DNA of 64,000 nucleotides from Murinocardiopsis flavida (GCF_003014485.1 NZ_PYGA01000002.1:434001-498000), one strand, 5' to 3'; shown: positions 1 through 7,864, counted from the first letter of the stretch. The notes: generated by a model from the letters alone, not told the origin. Program-made: numbers and translations.

Positions 1-569
1 GGTGGGCAACAACAGCACCACAGGCAGCGGAGGGCTGGGCCCGGCGGCATCGAACCCGCTATCTGAGATCGGTCCGTCCGCTGGGCGGCCTTCTCGCCGA
101 GCCGCGTACGGGTGATCTACGGGAAGAGCAGCAACGACGGCGGGCGGAGGGCCAGGCCCGGCGAGATCGAGCCGGGTGCACGGTGGGCGGCAGCAGCAAC
201 GGCGGCGGCGAGGGGTCGGGCTCCGGTTGCCTCGGTCGGGGTGCGCGGGGGCCGGGGCAGCGATGGCCGGTGGGTGTCGGGGGGCGCGGTCGGCGGCGGG
301 GCCTCTCGGGGCCACCCGCACGCATGCGCGTCCCTCCGCAGCGAAAAGCACGGCTACCTGCGCAGAGCCCCACCCGCACAGGGCGATTGGCGGTGAATGC
401 CCCTTCTGACAGCGTGGTTCCCGGCGAAGAGGCGCCGATTCGGGCCCCGCACCAAGATCATGTCCATCATGCGAACGAGTGATCGGCCGAGACCGCCGTC
501 ACGCGCCCGGATTGCGGTGTGGTGTCCGGTTTTTGCGGGTGGTGTGGGCCTGCGGGTGGCGGGATGCCC

Positions 570-599
570 ACCCAGACGTCATACGGGTGACGTCTGGGT
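570..599. repeat. 12-bp perfect inverted repeat, hairpin or operator
   Basis: ACCCAGACGTCA at 570-581 is repeated inverted at 588-599, with a 6-base spacer. No T-run follows, so a terminator is only possible. The TGACGTC core also suits a protein-binding palindrome. No adjacent gene is identified. Confidence 0.5.
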
Positions 600-883
600 T
601 GACCCTCTCATCGAGTTCTCACGATGCGAGACACCCGGGATGGCGGGGTGCCGGACCCGGGCAGCTGACCTGCGCTTCTGCGCAGGACGATGCGCCCGCC
701 CACCCAACGCCGTCGACCCAACGGCAACGACGGCATGCTCACGCACCCACCGACCCGGGCACCAGAAGGACTGCCGCTACGCGGCACCGCACGGAAACGG
801 CCACGGGCACCCGGAGGCGAGACCGCCCCCGAAGCAAGGCGCCCGCGGGCAAGGGCGTCCGTGACCCCAAGGGAACAGGAGCC

Positions 884-1091
884 AGGCTGCCGGAAAGCCT
901 GCGCAGCAGCGACGGCCGACACACATCCCGCACTGCGACCGCCGGGCCCGGCACCGCACGGAACCCACCGCAACCACACCCGGGCGCCCCACCACACCAC
1001 CCCGGTCGCGCGCTCAGTACGTGGCGAGCCCTGGCGTCCAACCCCGGCGTCTGCTTCGGCCGTCGCTGCTGCGCAGGCTCCCCGGCAGCCC
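884..1091. repeat. Long-spaced inverted repeat, 36-bp arms
   Basis: The arms 884-919 and 1056-1091 are inverted copies with about 33 of 36 bases matching, separated by 136 bases. Weaker similarity extends outward to about 856 and 1118. The inner arm contains TCGGCCGTCGCTGCTGCGCA, which closely resembles the arm of the 54-bp palindrome at 17372-17425, so these appear to be members of one dispersed palindromic family. No transposase is visible between or beside the arms. Confidence 0.6.
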
Positions 1092-1378
1092 AGCCCAGGT
1101 CCGCTGGGGGCAAGGACGCTCTCGGCACCCACCCCCCGCACACCTCAGCCGATCCAACCGCGCCCCGACCACCCGCCGCAGTCGGCGCTACTTGTGACCA
1201 CCGACCACCCGCGCGCGGACCAGCGAGAAGGCCGCCCCTCCGACGGACCGACCCCCGCGCGCACCGCCCGATCCGCCAGGGCCGCCAGGGCCGCGCCCAG
1301 AAGGTAGGGCTCGCACCACCTGGCAGACGCTCCCCTGGGGGCGTGATCGGCGCAGGCCGGATCTCTAGCGTTATCGGC

Positions 1379-2119
1379 ATGACGAACCTTCTGCACCGCA
1401 TCGGCACCGACACCCGCTACCTGATCCTCGGCCTCCCCCTGGCGCTGGCGTCCTTCCCCCTCCTCGTCGCCGGGGTCGCGGCCGGTACCGGCCTCATGGT
1501 GGTCTTCGTCGGATTCCTCGTCCTCTCCGCGACCCTGGTCATGGCGCGTGGCTTCGCCTCCGTCGAGCGGAGCATGCTGCCCGAGATCACGGGCCGCCCC
1601 GTCACCCGACCGCGAAGCGGGCCGGTGCCGGCGGGCGCCGGGTGGGTCCGGACCTTCCTGCACCCCCTGACCCACGGGCAGAACTGGCTGGACCTCATGC
1701 ACGGCGTCGTGAAGCTCCCGCTCGCCATCGCCGGGTTCGTCGTGGCCGTCACCTGGTGGTCCGGCGCCATAGCCGGGTTGGCCTACCCCGCCTACGGGTG
1801 GATCCTGCGCGGCATCGGCGACAACGGGGGCCTCGTCGAGCTGATCGGACTCGGCGAAGGACCGCTGGTCGACATCGGGTTCCACGTGGCGATCGGCGCG
1901 CTCTTCGCGGCCACCCTCCCCTTCGTCCTGCGCGCCGCGGCGCTCCTCAACGCCGGGCTGGGCCAGGCCATGCTCGCCGGATCCGAGGACGACGCACCGC
2001 ACCCCGGCCACCTCGCCTACCCCGGCGGCCACCCCGGGCACCCGACCGACCCCGGATACGGCTACGGCTACCGTCCCGCCCAAACGCCCCCCGCGCAGAT
2101 GGCGGGCCATGCCTGGTGA
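1379..2119 (+). CDS. Stand-alone membrane sensor domain protein
   Basis: A 246-residue membrane protein resembling the N-terminal putative sensor domain found on many actinobacterial two-component histidine kinases, but with no kinase domain attached. Hydrophobic segments lie at about residues 17-60 and 120-145, and again near 175-200. A soluble loop between them has the family-like HPLTHGQNW motif. The C-terminus is a Gly/Pro/His/Tyr-rich tail. The ATG at 1379 is preferred because TAGCGT at 1366-1371 is a good -10 box seven bases upstream, implying a leaderless transcript, and because the upstream open frame has no protein character. The role could be membrane sensing or scaffolding; no partner kinase is nearby. 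Confidence 0.7.
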   Translation: MTNLLHRIGTDTRYLILGLPLALASFPLLVAGVAAGTGLMVVFVGFLVLSATLVMARGFASVERSMLPEITGRPVTRPRSGPVPAGAGWVRTFLHPLTHGQNWLDLMHGVVKLPLAIAGFVVAVTWWSGAIAGLAYPAYGWILRGIGDNGGLVELIGLGEGPLVDIGFHVAIGALFAATLPFVLRAAALLNAGLGQAMLAGSEDDAPHPGHLAYPGGHPGHPTDPGYGYGYRPAQTPPAQMAGHAW

Positions 2120-2231
2120 CCCGGCGTCCACCCCGACCTTCCCCGCCTGCCCCGGAGCCGCCATCGGCGCCGGGGCTCCGCCGGTCCCCGGCGAGCGAGA
2201 GGCCGGTACGGCCCCTCGGTATCGTGTTCGT

Positions 2232-3092
2232 GTGACGACAATCCCGATCCCGGCAGACGCCGCCTCCGGTGGAGAGCGGCAGAACCGGCGGCCCCGCTCC
2301 CTGATCGTGTCCTTCTTCGGCTCCTACGGACGCGAGATCGGCGCCTGGGTGTCGGTCGCGGACATCATCGCCCTAATGGCCGAACTGGACGTCGACCCGC
2401 CCGCCGTCCGCTCGGCGATCTCCCGCCTGAAACGCCGCGGCCTGCTGACCGCCGAGAAGGCCGACGGGGTCGCCGGGTACCGGTTGTCCGAGCACGGCAG
2501 GGCCGTCCTCGCAGACGGCGACCACCGGATCTTCGAGCGGCGCACCGCCGCCCTCGGCGACGGGTGGGTCCTGGTGGTCTTCTCCGTCCCCGAGTCCGAG
2601 CGCCACCGCCGCCACCTGCTGCGGTCCCGGCTCGCGTGGCTCGGCTTCGGGACCACGGCGGCCGGCGTGTGGATCGCGCCGGCGCACCTCGCCGACGAGG
2701 CCCGCCGCGCGCTGGACGACCTCGACATGACCCGCTACGTCCAGCTGTTCCGCGGCGACCACCTCGGCTTCGACGACCTCCGCGACGCCGTCGCCGGCTG
2801 GTGGGACCTCGCGGCGCTCCAGGACATGTACCGCACCTTCCTCGCCGACCACGAACCCGTCCTGACCCGGTGGACCCGGCGGCGCGACACCGACCCCTCG
2901 GCGGCGTTCGCCGACCACCTCCGCGCGGTCGACGCATGGCGGCGAATGCCGTTCCTCGACCCCGGGCTGCCGCCGGAGGTGCTCCCCGACCAGTGGGCGG
3001 GCAGCAGGGCCGCGACCGTCTTCTTCGACCTACACGCCCGCCTGTGCGATCAGGGCCTCGCGCACGTCCTGGCGGTCACCGGACGCGGTTGA
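2232..3092 (+). CDS. PaaX-family transcriptional regulator
   Basis: A 286-residue cytoplasmic regulator of the PaaX family. The N-terminal winged-helix region begins around RPRSLIVSFFGSYGRE and includes PAVRSAISRLKRRGLL (about residues 25-85). It is followed by the PaaX central domain with the GDGWVLVVFSVPESERHRR block and a C-terminal effector domain. PaaX proteins are typically repressors that respond to phenylacetyl-CoA or related acyl-CoAs. GTG at 2232 is chosen because TATCGT at 2220-2225 lies six bases upstream (leaderless). An ATG at 2109 is in frame, but would add an unlikely Pro/Ala tail. The convergent crotonase/SDR/RidA genes are plausible targets. Confidence 0.85.
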   Translation: MTTIPIPADAASGGERQNRRPRSLIVSFFGSYGREIGAWVSVADIIALMAELDVDPPAVRSAISRLKRRGLLTAEKADGVAGYRLSEHGRAVLADGDHRIFERRTAALGDGWVLVVFSVPESERHRRHLLRSRLAWLGFGTTAAGVWIAPAHLADEARRALDDLDMTRYVQLFRGDHLGFDDLRDAVAGWWDLAALQDMYRTFLADHEPVLTRWTRRRDTDPSAAFADHLRAVDAWRRMPFLDPGLPPEVLPDQWAGSRAATVFFDLHARLCDQGLAHVLAVTGRG

Positions 3093-3167
3093 GGCCGCCG
3101 CCCGCCCCCGCGCACAGCATGATCCGCCGCGACCCGGCACGGCGGCCGACCTCGCGGCCGAACCGGC

Positions 3168-3231
3168 GGCCTATCCGCCCCGATCCGGCGGCAGACCCGA
3201 CGGCCGATCCGCCCCGATCCGGCGGCAGCCC
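3168..3231. repeat. Two ~30-bp direct repeats, period 34
   Basis: Two nearly identical copies (3168-3197 and 3202-3231) of a unit containing TCCGCCCCGATCCGGCGGCAG-type sequence. Each contains an internal CCGATCCGG palindrome. They lie between the convergent PaaX and RidA genes, where they may act as a bidirectional stop. No clear T-tract is present. Confidence 0.6.
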
Positions 3232-3240
3232 TGGCGGCCG

Positions 3241-3768
3241 TCACTCCGGCAGGACCGCGACTCCGACCAGTTCGACCAGGGCCTCCTCGTCGAACAGCGC
3301 GCTCACGCCCAATAACGCCATGGCCGGGTAGTGCCGACCCATGCAGCCGCGGTAGGCGACGCCGATCTCGCGTAGTGCCGCCCGGTAGGCAGGCACGTCG
3401 GTGGTGTAGACCGTGAGCGCAGCGAGGTCGCCCGGAGCGCCCCCGGCCGCCTCCAGCGCGGTGCGCACGTTGGCGACGGCGATCGCGAACTGCTCGGCGA
3501 CCGTCGCGCCGCCGATGGAGCCGTCGGGCCGCTGCGCGGTCTGGCCGCCCAGCAGGACCGTGCGTCCCGGCGCGCACACCACCGCGTGCGCGAACCCGAC
3601 CGGCGGGGCGAGCCCCGGCGCGGTGACGATCGTGTGCGGCGTAGCCGTGCGCGGCGTCGCCGCCTGCGGGGTCGTCGCGTCCGGGGTCGTGGCCTGCGGG
3701 GTCGTGGCCGTCTGCGAGGCCGTGGTGTGCGGGGTCCCCGATTCGGGGCCCGCGGTCTGCCCGCCCAC
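3241..3768 (-). CDS. RidA-family protein with Thr/Pro/Ala repeat N-terminus
   Basis: A 175-residue protein. Residues ~47-175 form a YjgF/YER057c/UK114 (RidA) fold: GFAHAVVCAPGRTVLLGGQ, then the VANVRTALEAAGG helix and VYTTD. RidA proteins deaminate reactive enamine/imine intermediates. Residues ~10-45 are a degenerate TPQATT/TPDATT-type repeat, encoded by a GGGGTCGTGGCC-like DNA repeat at about 3650-3720. The site where canonical RidA has its imine-binding Arg (consensus PAR) reads PAMA, so deaminase activity is doubtful. Its stop-to-start junction with the crotonase is immediate (3768/3769), consistent with translation coupling in the SDR-crotonase-RidA operon. Confidence 0.8.
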   Translation of the reverse strand: MGGQTAGPESGTPHTTASQTATTPQATTPDATTPQAATPRTATPHTIVTAPGLAPPVGFAHAVVCAPGRTVLLGGQTAQRPDGSIGGATVAEQFAIAVANVRTALEAAGGAPGDLAALTVYTTDVPAYRAALREIGVAYRGCMGRHYPAMALLGVSALFDEEALVELVGVAVLPE

Positions 3769-4596
3769 TCAGCGCCCCTTCCACTGCGGGTCACGCTTGC
3801 CGGTGAACGCCGCGTGGAACTCGGCGTAGTCGGCGCTCTTCATCAGCAGCGCCTGGGTCATGGCCTCCAGCTCGATCGCGCCGGACAGGTTCATGTCGAG
3901 TTCGCGCGAGAGCAGAGCCTTGGTCTGGGCGTAGCCGAACGACGGCCCCGAAGCGAGCCGGGCGGCGAGTGCCGAGGCCGCGGTGTCGAGTTCGGCGTCC
4001 TCGACCAGCTCGCTCACCAGGCCGTAGCGGTCGGCCTCGGCGGCGTCGACCGTGTCGCCGAGCATCAGCAGCTTCGTCGCGTGGCCCAGCCCGACGACCC
4101 GCGGCAGCAGGTACGCCGCGCCCATGTCGGCGCCCGACAGGCCGACCTTGGTGAACAGGAACGCGAACCGCGCCGAGCGGGCCAGGATCCGGAAGTCGGC
4201 CGCCAGCGCGAGCACCGACCCGGCCCCCGCTGCGATGCCGTGCACGGCGGCGATGATCGGCACCGGGCATTCGCGCATCGCCTTGACCACCTCGCCGGTC
4301 ATGCGGGTGAACGCGAGCAGGTCGTCGGGCTCCATCGCCAGCGTCGCGCCGATGATCTCGTCCACGTCGCCGCCGGAGCAGAACCCGCGCCCCTGGCCGC
4401 GCAGCACCAGCACCCGGGTGTCGCCCCGGTGCGGCAGCTCCGCAAGGAGGTCGCGCAGATCGGCGTATGCGCCGAAGGTGAGCGCGTTGAGCTTGTCGGG
4501 GCGGGCGAAGGTGACCGTGGCGACCCCGTCGGCGCGGCGCACGTCGAAGTGCTCCCACGCGTCGGTGAACGGCACGGACCCCCGGAACGGGCTCAT
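3769..4596 (-). CDS. Crotonase (enoyl-CoA hydratase/isomerase family)
   Basis: A 275-residue crotonase-fold protein. The oxyanion-hole segments GQGRGFCSGGD and AVHGIAAGAG are clear. The usual glutamate pair of true enoyl-CoA hydratases is not at its expected places (GAGSVLAL and FTKVGLSGADMG instead), which points to a variant crotonase chemistry such as ring cleavage or isomerisation of an aryl/acyl-CoA. The ATG at 4596 overlaps the stop of the SDR gene in an ATGA junction, so the two are translationally coupled. An apparent 504-residue fusion read through the SDR is an out-of-frame artefact. Its neighbours suggest an aromatic acyl-CoA route like that for 2-aminobenzoyl- or salicylyl-CoA; this is inference. 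Confidence 0.85.
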   Translation of the reverse strand: MSPFRGSVPFTDAWEHFDVRRADGVATVTFARPDKLNALTFGAYADLRDLLAELPHRGDTRVLVLRGQGRGFCSGGDVDEIIGATLAMEPDDLLAFTRMTGEVVKAMRECPVPIIAAVHGIAAGAGSVLALAADFRILARSARFAFLFTKVGLSGADMGAAYLLPRVVGLGHATKLLMLGDTVDAAEADRYGLVSELVEDAELDTAASALAARLASGPSFGYAQTKALLSRELDMNLSGAIELEAMTQALLMKSADYAEFHAAFTGKRDPQWKGR

Positions 4597-5345
4597 TGCT
4601 GGATGCCTCCTCCGTCGAGAACCAGGGACTGGCCGTTGACGCACGCCGCTGCGCCGGAGGCCAGGTACGACACTGCCGCGGCGACCTCGTCGGGTGCGAC
4701 CAGGCGGCCCAGCGGGGCCGCTTCCGCAAGCGCCCGCTCGGCGTCCTCGGGACCGCGCCCCGTGCGCTCGGCGATGCGCCGCACCGACCGCTCGGTCATC
4801 GGGGAACGGACGAAGGCCGGGCACACGGCGTTGCTGGTGACCCCGGTCCCCGCGACTTCGGCGGCGACGGTCCGGGCCAGCCCCAGCATGGCGTGCTTGG
4901 ACGCCGTGTACGCGGCGGTGTAGGGGGTGCCGGCGTGCGCGGCGGTGGAGGCGATGAACACGACCCTGCCGTGGTCGCGCTCGCGCATTGCGGGCAGCAC
5001 CGCGCGCGTGAGCAGGAACGCCGATGTGGCGTTCACGGCGAAATGGGTGTTCCACGCCTCCAGCGTGGTGCGGTGCAGCGGCGCAGACTCGGCGGTGCCC
5101 GCGCTGTTGACCAGGACGGAGATCGGCTCGTGCGCGGCGATTTCGGCGACGGCCGCCGCCACCGCCGCCTCGTCGGTGACGTCGCAGACCCGTCCTTCGA
5201 CCGGCCGGGCGAGCCGGGCCAGGCGGCTCGGATCGCGGCCGAGCGCGACGACCCGGTGGCCGTCCCTGCTGAGGGCCGCACACACCGCGCCGCCGATACC
5301 GCCCGCCCCGCCGGAGACGACGGCGAGCGGAGTGGAGGTCCCCAT
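4593..5345 (-). CDS. SDR-family NAD(P)-dependent oxidoreductase
   Basis: A 250-residue classical short-chain dehydrogenase. It has the SGGAGGIGGAV nucleotide-binding loop near the N-terminus, then NSAG, a catalytic Ser in FIASTAAHAG, and the YTASK active site. The C-terminus VLDGGGIQQ is typical. The ATG at 5345 is preferred to an in-frame GTG nine bases upstream. It is the first gene of the SDR-crotonase-RidA operon, whose promoter region holds a short palindrome (5369-5382). The likely role is 3-hydroxyacyl-CoA or dihydrodiol-type oxidation in the same pathway as the crotonase. Confidence 0.88.
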   Translation of the reverse strand: MGTSTPLAVVSGGAGGIGGAVCAALSRDGHRVVALGRDPSRLARLARPVEGRVCDVTDEAAVAAAVAEIAAHEPISVLVNSAGTAESAPLHRTTLEAWNTHFAVNATSAFLLTRAVLPAMRERDHGRVVFIASTAAHAGTPYTAAYTASKHAMLGLARTVAAEVAGTGVTSNAVCPAFVRSPMTERSVRRIAERTGRGPEDAERALAEAAPLGRLVAPDEVAAAVSYLASGAAACVNGQSLVLDGGGIQQ

Positions 5346-5368
5346 GCGCGGCACGGTATCACGCTGAT

Positions 5369-5382
5369 ATGACCTTCGTCAT
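5369..5382. promoter_or_regulatory. Operator-like palindrome upstream of SDR operon
   Basis: ATGAC-cttc-GTCAT forms a perfect 5-bp-arm inverted repeat 24-37 bases upstream of the SDR start, in the interval shared with the divergent small membrane protein gene. The TGAC-N4-GTCA layout is typical of TetR-type sites. Which regulator binds is unknown; PaaX is the nearest candidate. Confidence 0.35.
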
Positions 5383-5445
5383 GAATTCGCTACACGCATC
5401 CGTCCGCCCTCGTGCCGCGGCCGAGCCCGCCGATAAGGTCGTCCC

Positions 5446-5595
5446 GTGATCAGCGTCTCGCCACCGGAGATCGTCCTCGGCCTCCTGCTCGGCCTCCTCG
5501 TCCTGCTGCTCGTCGTGCGGTCCCGGCGGCGCAACGGCCCGCCCCCTCCCGGCGGCCCTCAAGGCCCTCGCCCCGGCCCTCCGCATCACGGTTAG
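5446..5595 (+). CDS. 49-residue single-span membrane protein
   Basis: A short frame starting at GTG 5446 and ending at TAG 5593-5595. It encodes a hydrophobic helix (about residues 9-24, mostly Leu/Val/Gly) followed by RSRRR and a Gly/Pro tail, i.e. one membrane span with a positive cytoplasmic boundary. TAAGGT at 5434-5439, six bases before GTG, is a good -10 box for a leaderless message, which supports expression. No family is recognised. Confidence 0.5.
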   Translation: MISVSPPEIVLGLLLGLLVLLLVVRSRRRNGPPPPGGPQGPRPGPPHHG

Positions 5596-5690
5596 CGCCG
5601 ACACCGCCGCAGCCCGGTCGCCGCGCGGCTCCCCGCCGAGGGTGCTCCGCGGAACGCCGACCCGCTCGCGTCCGCCGGTTAGGGTCGCCT

Positions 5691-5861
5691 ATGATGGGCG
5701 GCATGGGAGCACTCGGAGTAGCAGAACTCATCGCACTGGTCGCGTTCATGGCCGTCCCCGTCTCGATCTTCATCGGCGGCGCGGTCTACGTCGCGAAGGT
5801 CGCCCGCAAGGGTCCCGAGGCCACGCTCGCCGCGGCGACCGTGCGGCGCGAACTCGCCTGA
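5691..5861 (+). CDS. 56-residue single-span membrane protein
   Basis: A small protein starting at ATG 5691 (ATGs at 5694 and 5703 are also in frame). One long hydrophobic segment covers about residues 9-32 (ELIALVAFMAVPVSIFIGGA), then a basic, helical tail. TAGGGT at 5680-5685 lies five bases upstream of the start, again a leaderless arrangement, and a strong terminator follows at 5882-5917. The promoter-gene-terminator layout makes this a believable monocistronic gene. Function is unknown. Confidence 0.6.
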   Translation: MMGGMGALGVAELIALVAFMAVPVSIFIGGAVYVAKVARKGPEATLAAATVRRELA

Positions 5862-5881
5862 GCGGCACCGCCGAACGTCAC

Positions 5882-5918
5882 AGGGCCCGCCGACCGTCCT
5901 ACGGTCGGCGGGCCCTTT
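5882..5918. terminator. Strong terminator, 16-bp perfect stem
   Basis: Arms 5882-5897 and 5901-5916 are perfectly complementary with a 3-base loop, GC-rich and followed by TTT-type sequence. It lies between the convergent small membrane protein gene and the aldo/keto reductase and can serve both strands. Confidence 0.9.
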
Positions 5919-5961
5919 CGCGCTCGCGGAGCACCCCTGGTTCAGGGTCCGGTCCACGGTC

Positions 5962-6786
5962 CTAGTTCACGGCGTCCGGGTGAAGGCCGAACCGCTGGTC
6001 GGCGTTGAGCTCCGAGAGCCGCTCGACGTCGGCGGCGTCGAGCTCGAAGTCGAACACCTCGATGTTGGCGCGGATCCGCGACGCGGTGACCGACTTGGGG
6101 ATGACCACGTTGCCGATGTCGAGGTGCCAGCGCAGGATCACCTGCGCCGGGGTCTTGCCGTAGGACTCAGCGATCGCGCCGATCTCCGGGTCCTTGAGCA
6201 GGTTGCCCTGCCCCAGCGGGCTCCACGCCTCGGTGGCGATGCCGTGCTTCTTGTGGAACCTGCGCAGCTCGGCCTGCGTGAGGCGGGGGTGCAGCTCGAT
6301 CTGGTTGACCGCGGGGATGACGCTGGTCTCCGCGATGAGCCGGGTGAGGTGGTCGACCTGGAAGTTGGAGACGCCGATGGCGCGGATGCGGCCGTCGGCG
6401 TACAGCTTCTCCATGGCCTTCCACGTCTCGATGTAGGTGTCGCGCTCCGGCAGCGGCCAGTGGATGAGGAACAGGTCGAGCGTGTCGATGCCGAGGCGCC
6501 GCATCGACTCGTCGAACGCGCGCAGGGTGGCGTCGCGGCCCTGGGAGTCGTTCGCGAGCTTCGACGTGATGAACAGGTCCTCGCGGGGCACCTCGGACCG
6601 CCGGACGGCCTCGCCCACGCCCGCCTCGTTGCCGTACAACTGCGCGGTGTCGATGTTGCGGTACCCGGCTTCGATGGCGGTCTGCACCGACTCAACGACC
6701 TCGTCGTTTCCGACCTGCCAAACACCGAACCCCAACTGCGGCATGCGCACGCGGTTGTTCAGCGTGACATCGGGAACCAAAGGCAT
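5962..6786 (-). CDS. Aldo/keto reductase (2,5-diketo-D-gluconate reductase type)
   Basis: A 274-residue NADPH-dependent aldo/keto reductase. The tetrad is visible: Asp in YRNIDTAQ, Tyr in QLYGNE, Lys in ITSKL and His in FLIHWPLP. The NADPH-binding C-terminal region includes VVIPKSVTASRIRAN. The start at ATG 6786 is chosen for the AGGGAG ribosome site just upstream and for matching family length. An in-frame start 23 codons earlier lacks this. It stands alone between two terminator/repeat regions. The substrate, a small aldehyde or keto sugar, cannot be set from sequence. Confidence 0.93.
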   Translation of the reverse strand: MPLVPDVTLNNRVRMPQLGFGVWQVGNDEVVESVQTAIEAGYRNIDTAQLYGNEAGVGEAVRRSEVPREDLFITSKLANDSQGRDATLRAFDESMRRLGIDTLDLFLIHWPLPERDTYIETWKAMEKLYADGRIRAIGVSNFQVDHLTRLIAETSVIPAVNQIELHPRLTQAELRRFHKKHGIATEAWSPLGQGNLLKDPEIGAIAESYGKTPAQVILRWHLDIGNVVIPKSVTASRIRANIEVFDFELDAADVERLSELNADQRFGLHPDAVN

Positions 6787-6901
6787 GAAAACTCCCTGAT
6801 CAGTAGGTCGTCGGATCTCGTCTTCACCGGACAACCCTCTCAGGTGGCACCACATTCCGCCCGAACACGCCGTGTGACACTCCGATACCCCGCGCCCTGA
6901 T

Positions 6902-6990
6902 GGGCGGGTCCGGGCGGGACCGGGCGGGACCGGGCAGGTCCGGGCGGGACCGGGCGGGACCGGGCAGGTCCGGGCGGGACCGGGCGGGTC
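6902..6990. repeat. Nine-unit 10-bp tandem repeat with 30-bp super-period
   Basis: An uninterrupted run of 10-bp units (CGGGCGGGAC, CGGGCAGGTC and close variants). The order GGAC-GGAC-AGGTC repeats as a 30-bp super-unit at least twice. It begins just after the reductase promoter region and ends 10 bases before the stop of the jelly-roll protein gene. It is G-rich on the plus strand (GGG every few bases), so G-quadruplex formation or variable copy number is possible. Confidence 0.9.
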
Positions 6991-7000
6991 CCGCGCTCCG

Positions 7001-7783
7001 TCAGGCGGGCCTGCCGGTGACCTTGAGGGCGCGGAGGCGGCCGTAGTTGTCGAAGGAGCCGAATCCGACCCGGCCGGAGTCGAACGTCCGGTCCTTCGCG
7101 GTCATCAGCGGGCGCTTGGCGCCGTCCACGAACACCGCGATCCGGCCCGAGCGCGGGTCGTGGCGGACGCTCACCGGGTGGTACTCGGCGTCGGTGATCG
7201 CGGGCGGCGCGCCCACCTCCCCGTCCCACTGGTCGTCGATCCGCTCCCGGTCGGCGCCGTCGACCTTGAAGATGCCGTTGTGCGGGTAGATCGTGTTGTC
7301 CTGCGACAGGTGGGCGTAGTAGAACTCCGTCGGCGAGCGGTAGCCGAACAGCACAACGACGTCGCGGTTGTCGACCTCCACGGGTTCGTCGATGCGCACC
7401 TCGGCGTCGATCCGCACCTCGCCGAAACGCGGCCCGGCGGTGAGCACGGCGTACTCGTAGGGCCGGCGCGGCGGCCCCGGGTCGGTGCCCGCCTCGGTGA
7501 GGACCACCTCCGAGCCGGGGAAGTCCCACTTCTCTGGGGTCACCGGCGCCCAGTGCTCCGGCCCGGTCGCGCCCTCTACCGTCGCCCTCCCGCCGCGCTC
7601 GGACACCTCGGCGTCGGCCATGGGGACAGTCCCGTTCGTCTCGGACCGCGGGGCGGGAGCTCCGGCGGGGCCCGCCCGTTCCGGTGCCGCGCGGGCGTCG
7701 GGGGCGGCGGCGAGCGTGAGCCCGAGGAGGGCGGCCGCGGCGGCCGGGGCCAGGATGTGCGGGCGGCGGGGATACGCGGTCAT
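7001..7783 (-). CDS. Secreted concanavalin-like jelly-roll protein (LamG/DUF1080-like)
   Basis: A 260-residue exported protein. Residues 1-32 are a Sec signal (basic start, Ala/Leu-rich core, ARAAP cleavage site). Residues ~75-260 look like a single beta-jelly-roll domain, with GEVRIDAEVRI, the FYYAHLSQ strand, HNGIFKVDG, ISVR/IAVFVDG strands and a closing RVGFGSFDNYG. Such domains bind or cleave glycans; the related DUF1080 group includes 3-keto-disaccharide hydrolases. The catalytic role here is not proven. The promoter at 7865-7892 and a double LacI-type operator tie it to the regulon of the neighbouring ABC operon. Confidence 0.7.
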   Translation of the reverse strand: MTAYPRRPHILAPAAAAALLGLTLAAAPDARAAPERAGPAGAPAPRSETNGTVPMADAEVSERGGRATVEGATGPEHWAPVTPEKWDFPGSEVVLTEAGTDPGPPRRPYEYAVLTAGPRFGEVRIDAEVRIDEPVEVDNRDVVVLFGYRSPTEFYYAHLSQDNTIYPHNGIFKVDGADRERIDDQWDGEVGAPPAITDAEYHPVSVRHDPRSGRIAVFVDGAKRPLMTAKDRTFDSGRVGFGSFDNYGRLRALKVTGRPA

Positions 7784-7829
7784 GGCTTCGCGCTTCTTTC
7801 GGTAGCGGCGAAAATCCGGAACAGACCTG

Positions 7830-7859
7830 CCCGGAAGCGCTTACGCAAGCGCTTCCGGG
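7830..7859 (-). promoter_or_regulatory. Double LacI-type operator of the jelly-roll gene
   Basis: CCCGGAAGCGCTT and its perfect inverse flank a 4-base spacer (ACGC), giving two AAGCGCTT cores 14 bp apart. The site lies 5 bp downstream of the -10 box, where a repressor would block transcription. The same double core with the same spacing occurs at 9095-9118. Confidence 0.85.
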
Positions 7860-7864
7860 TCAGT

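Larger units (their letters stand above)
1..1378. other. 1.4-kb region without a convincing gene
   Basis: No reading frame here has a recognisable domain or a believable start. All frames translate to Arg/Pro/Gly/Ala-rich shadow protein. The open frame entering the downstream sensor gene is Pro/Arg/His-rich up to position 1378 and is not treated as coding. Frame 2 from base 2 stays open only to about 114 and could be the last codons of an upstream gene, but nothing identifies it. The region holds the inverted repeats listed separately (570-599 and 884-1091). The 15-mer CGGCACCGCACGGAA occurs twice, at 782-796 and 949-963. Confidence 0.6.

Noticed and set aside
479-1378. 900-bp upstream extension of the sensor gene frame
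   Set aside because: It translates to Pro/Arg/His-rich sequence with no domain, crosses an inverted repeat, and a leaderless promoter points to the start at 1379.
3769-5283. Apparent 504-residue SDR-crotonase fusion
   Set aside because: The N-terminal part is the SDR gene read in the wrong frame; the SDR has its own intact frame ending at 4593 and overlaps the crotonase ATG.
6902-6990. CRISPR array
   Set aside because: The units are 10 bp and contiguous, with no spacers or cas genes.
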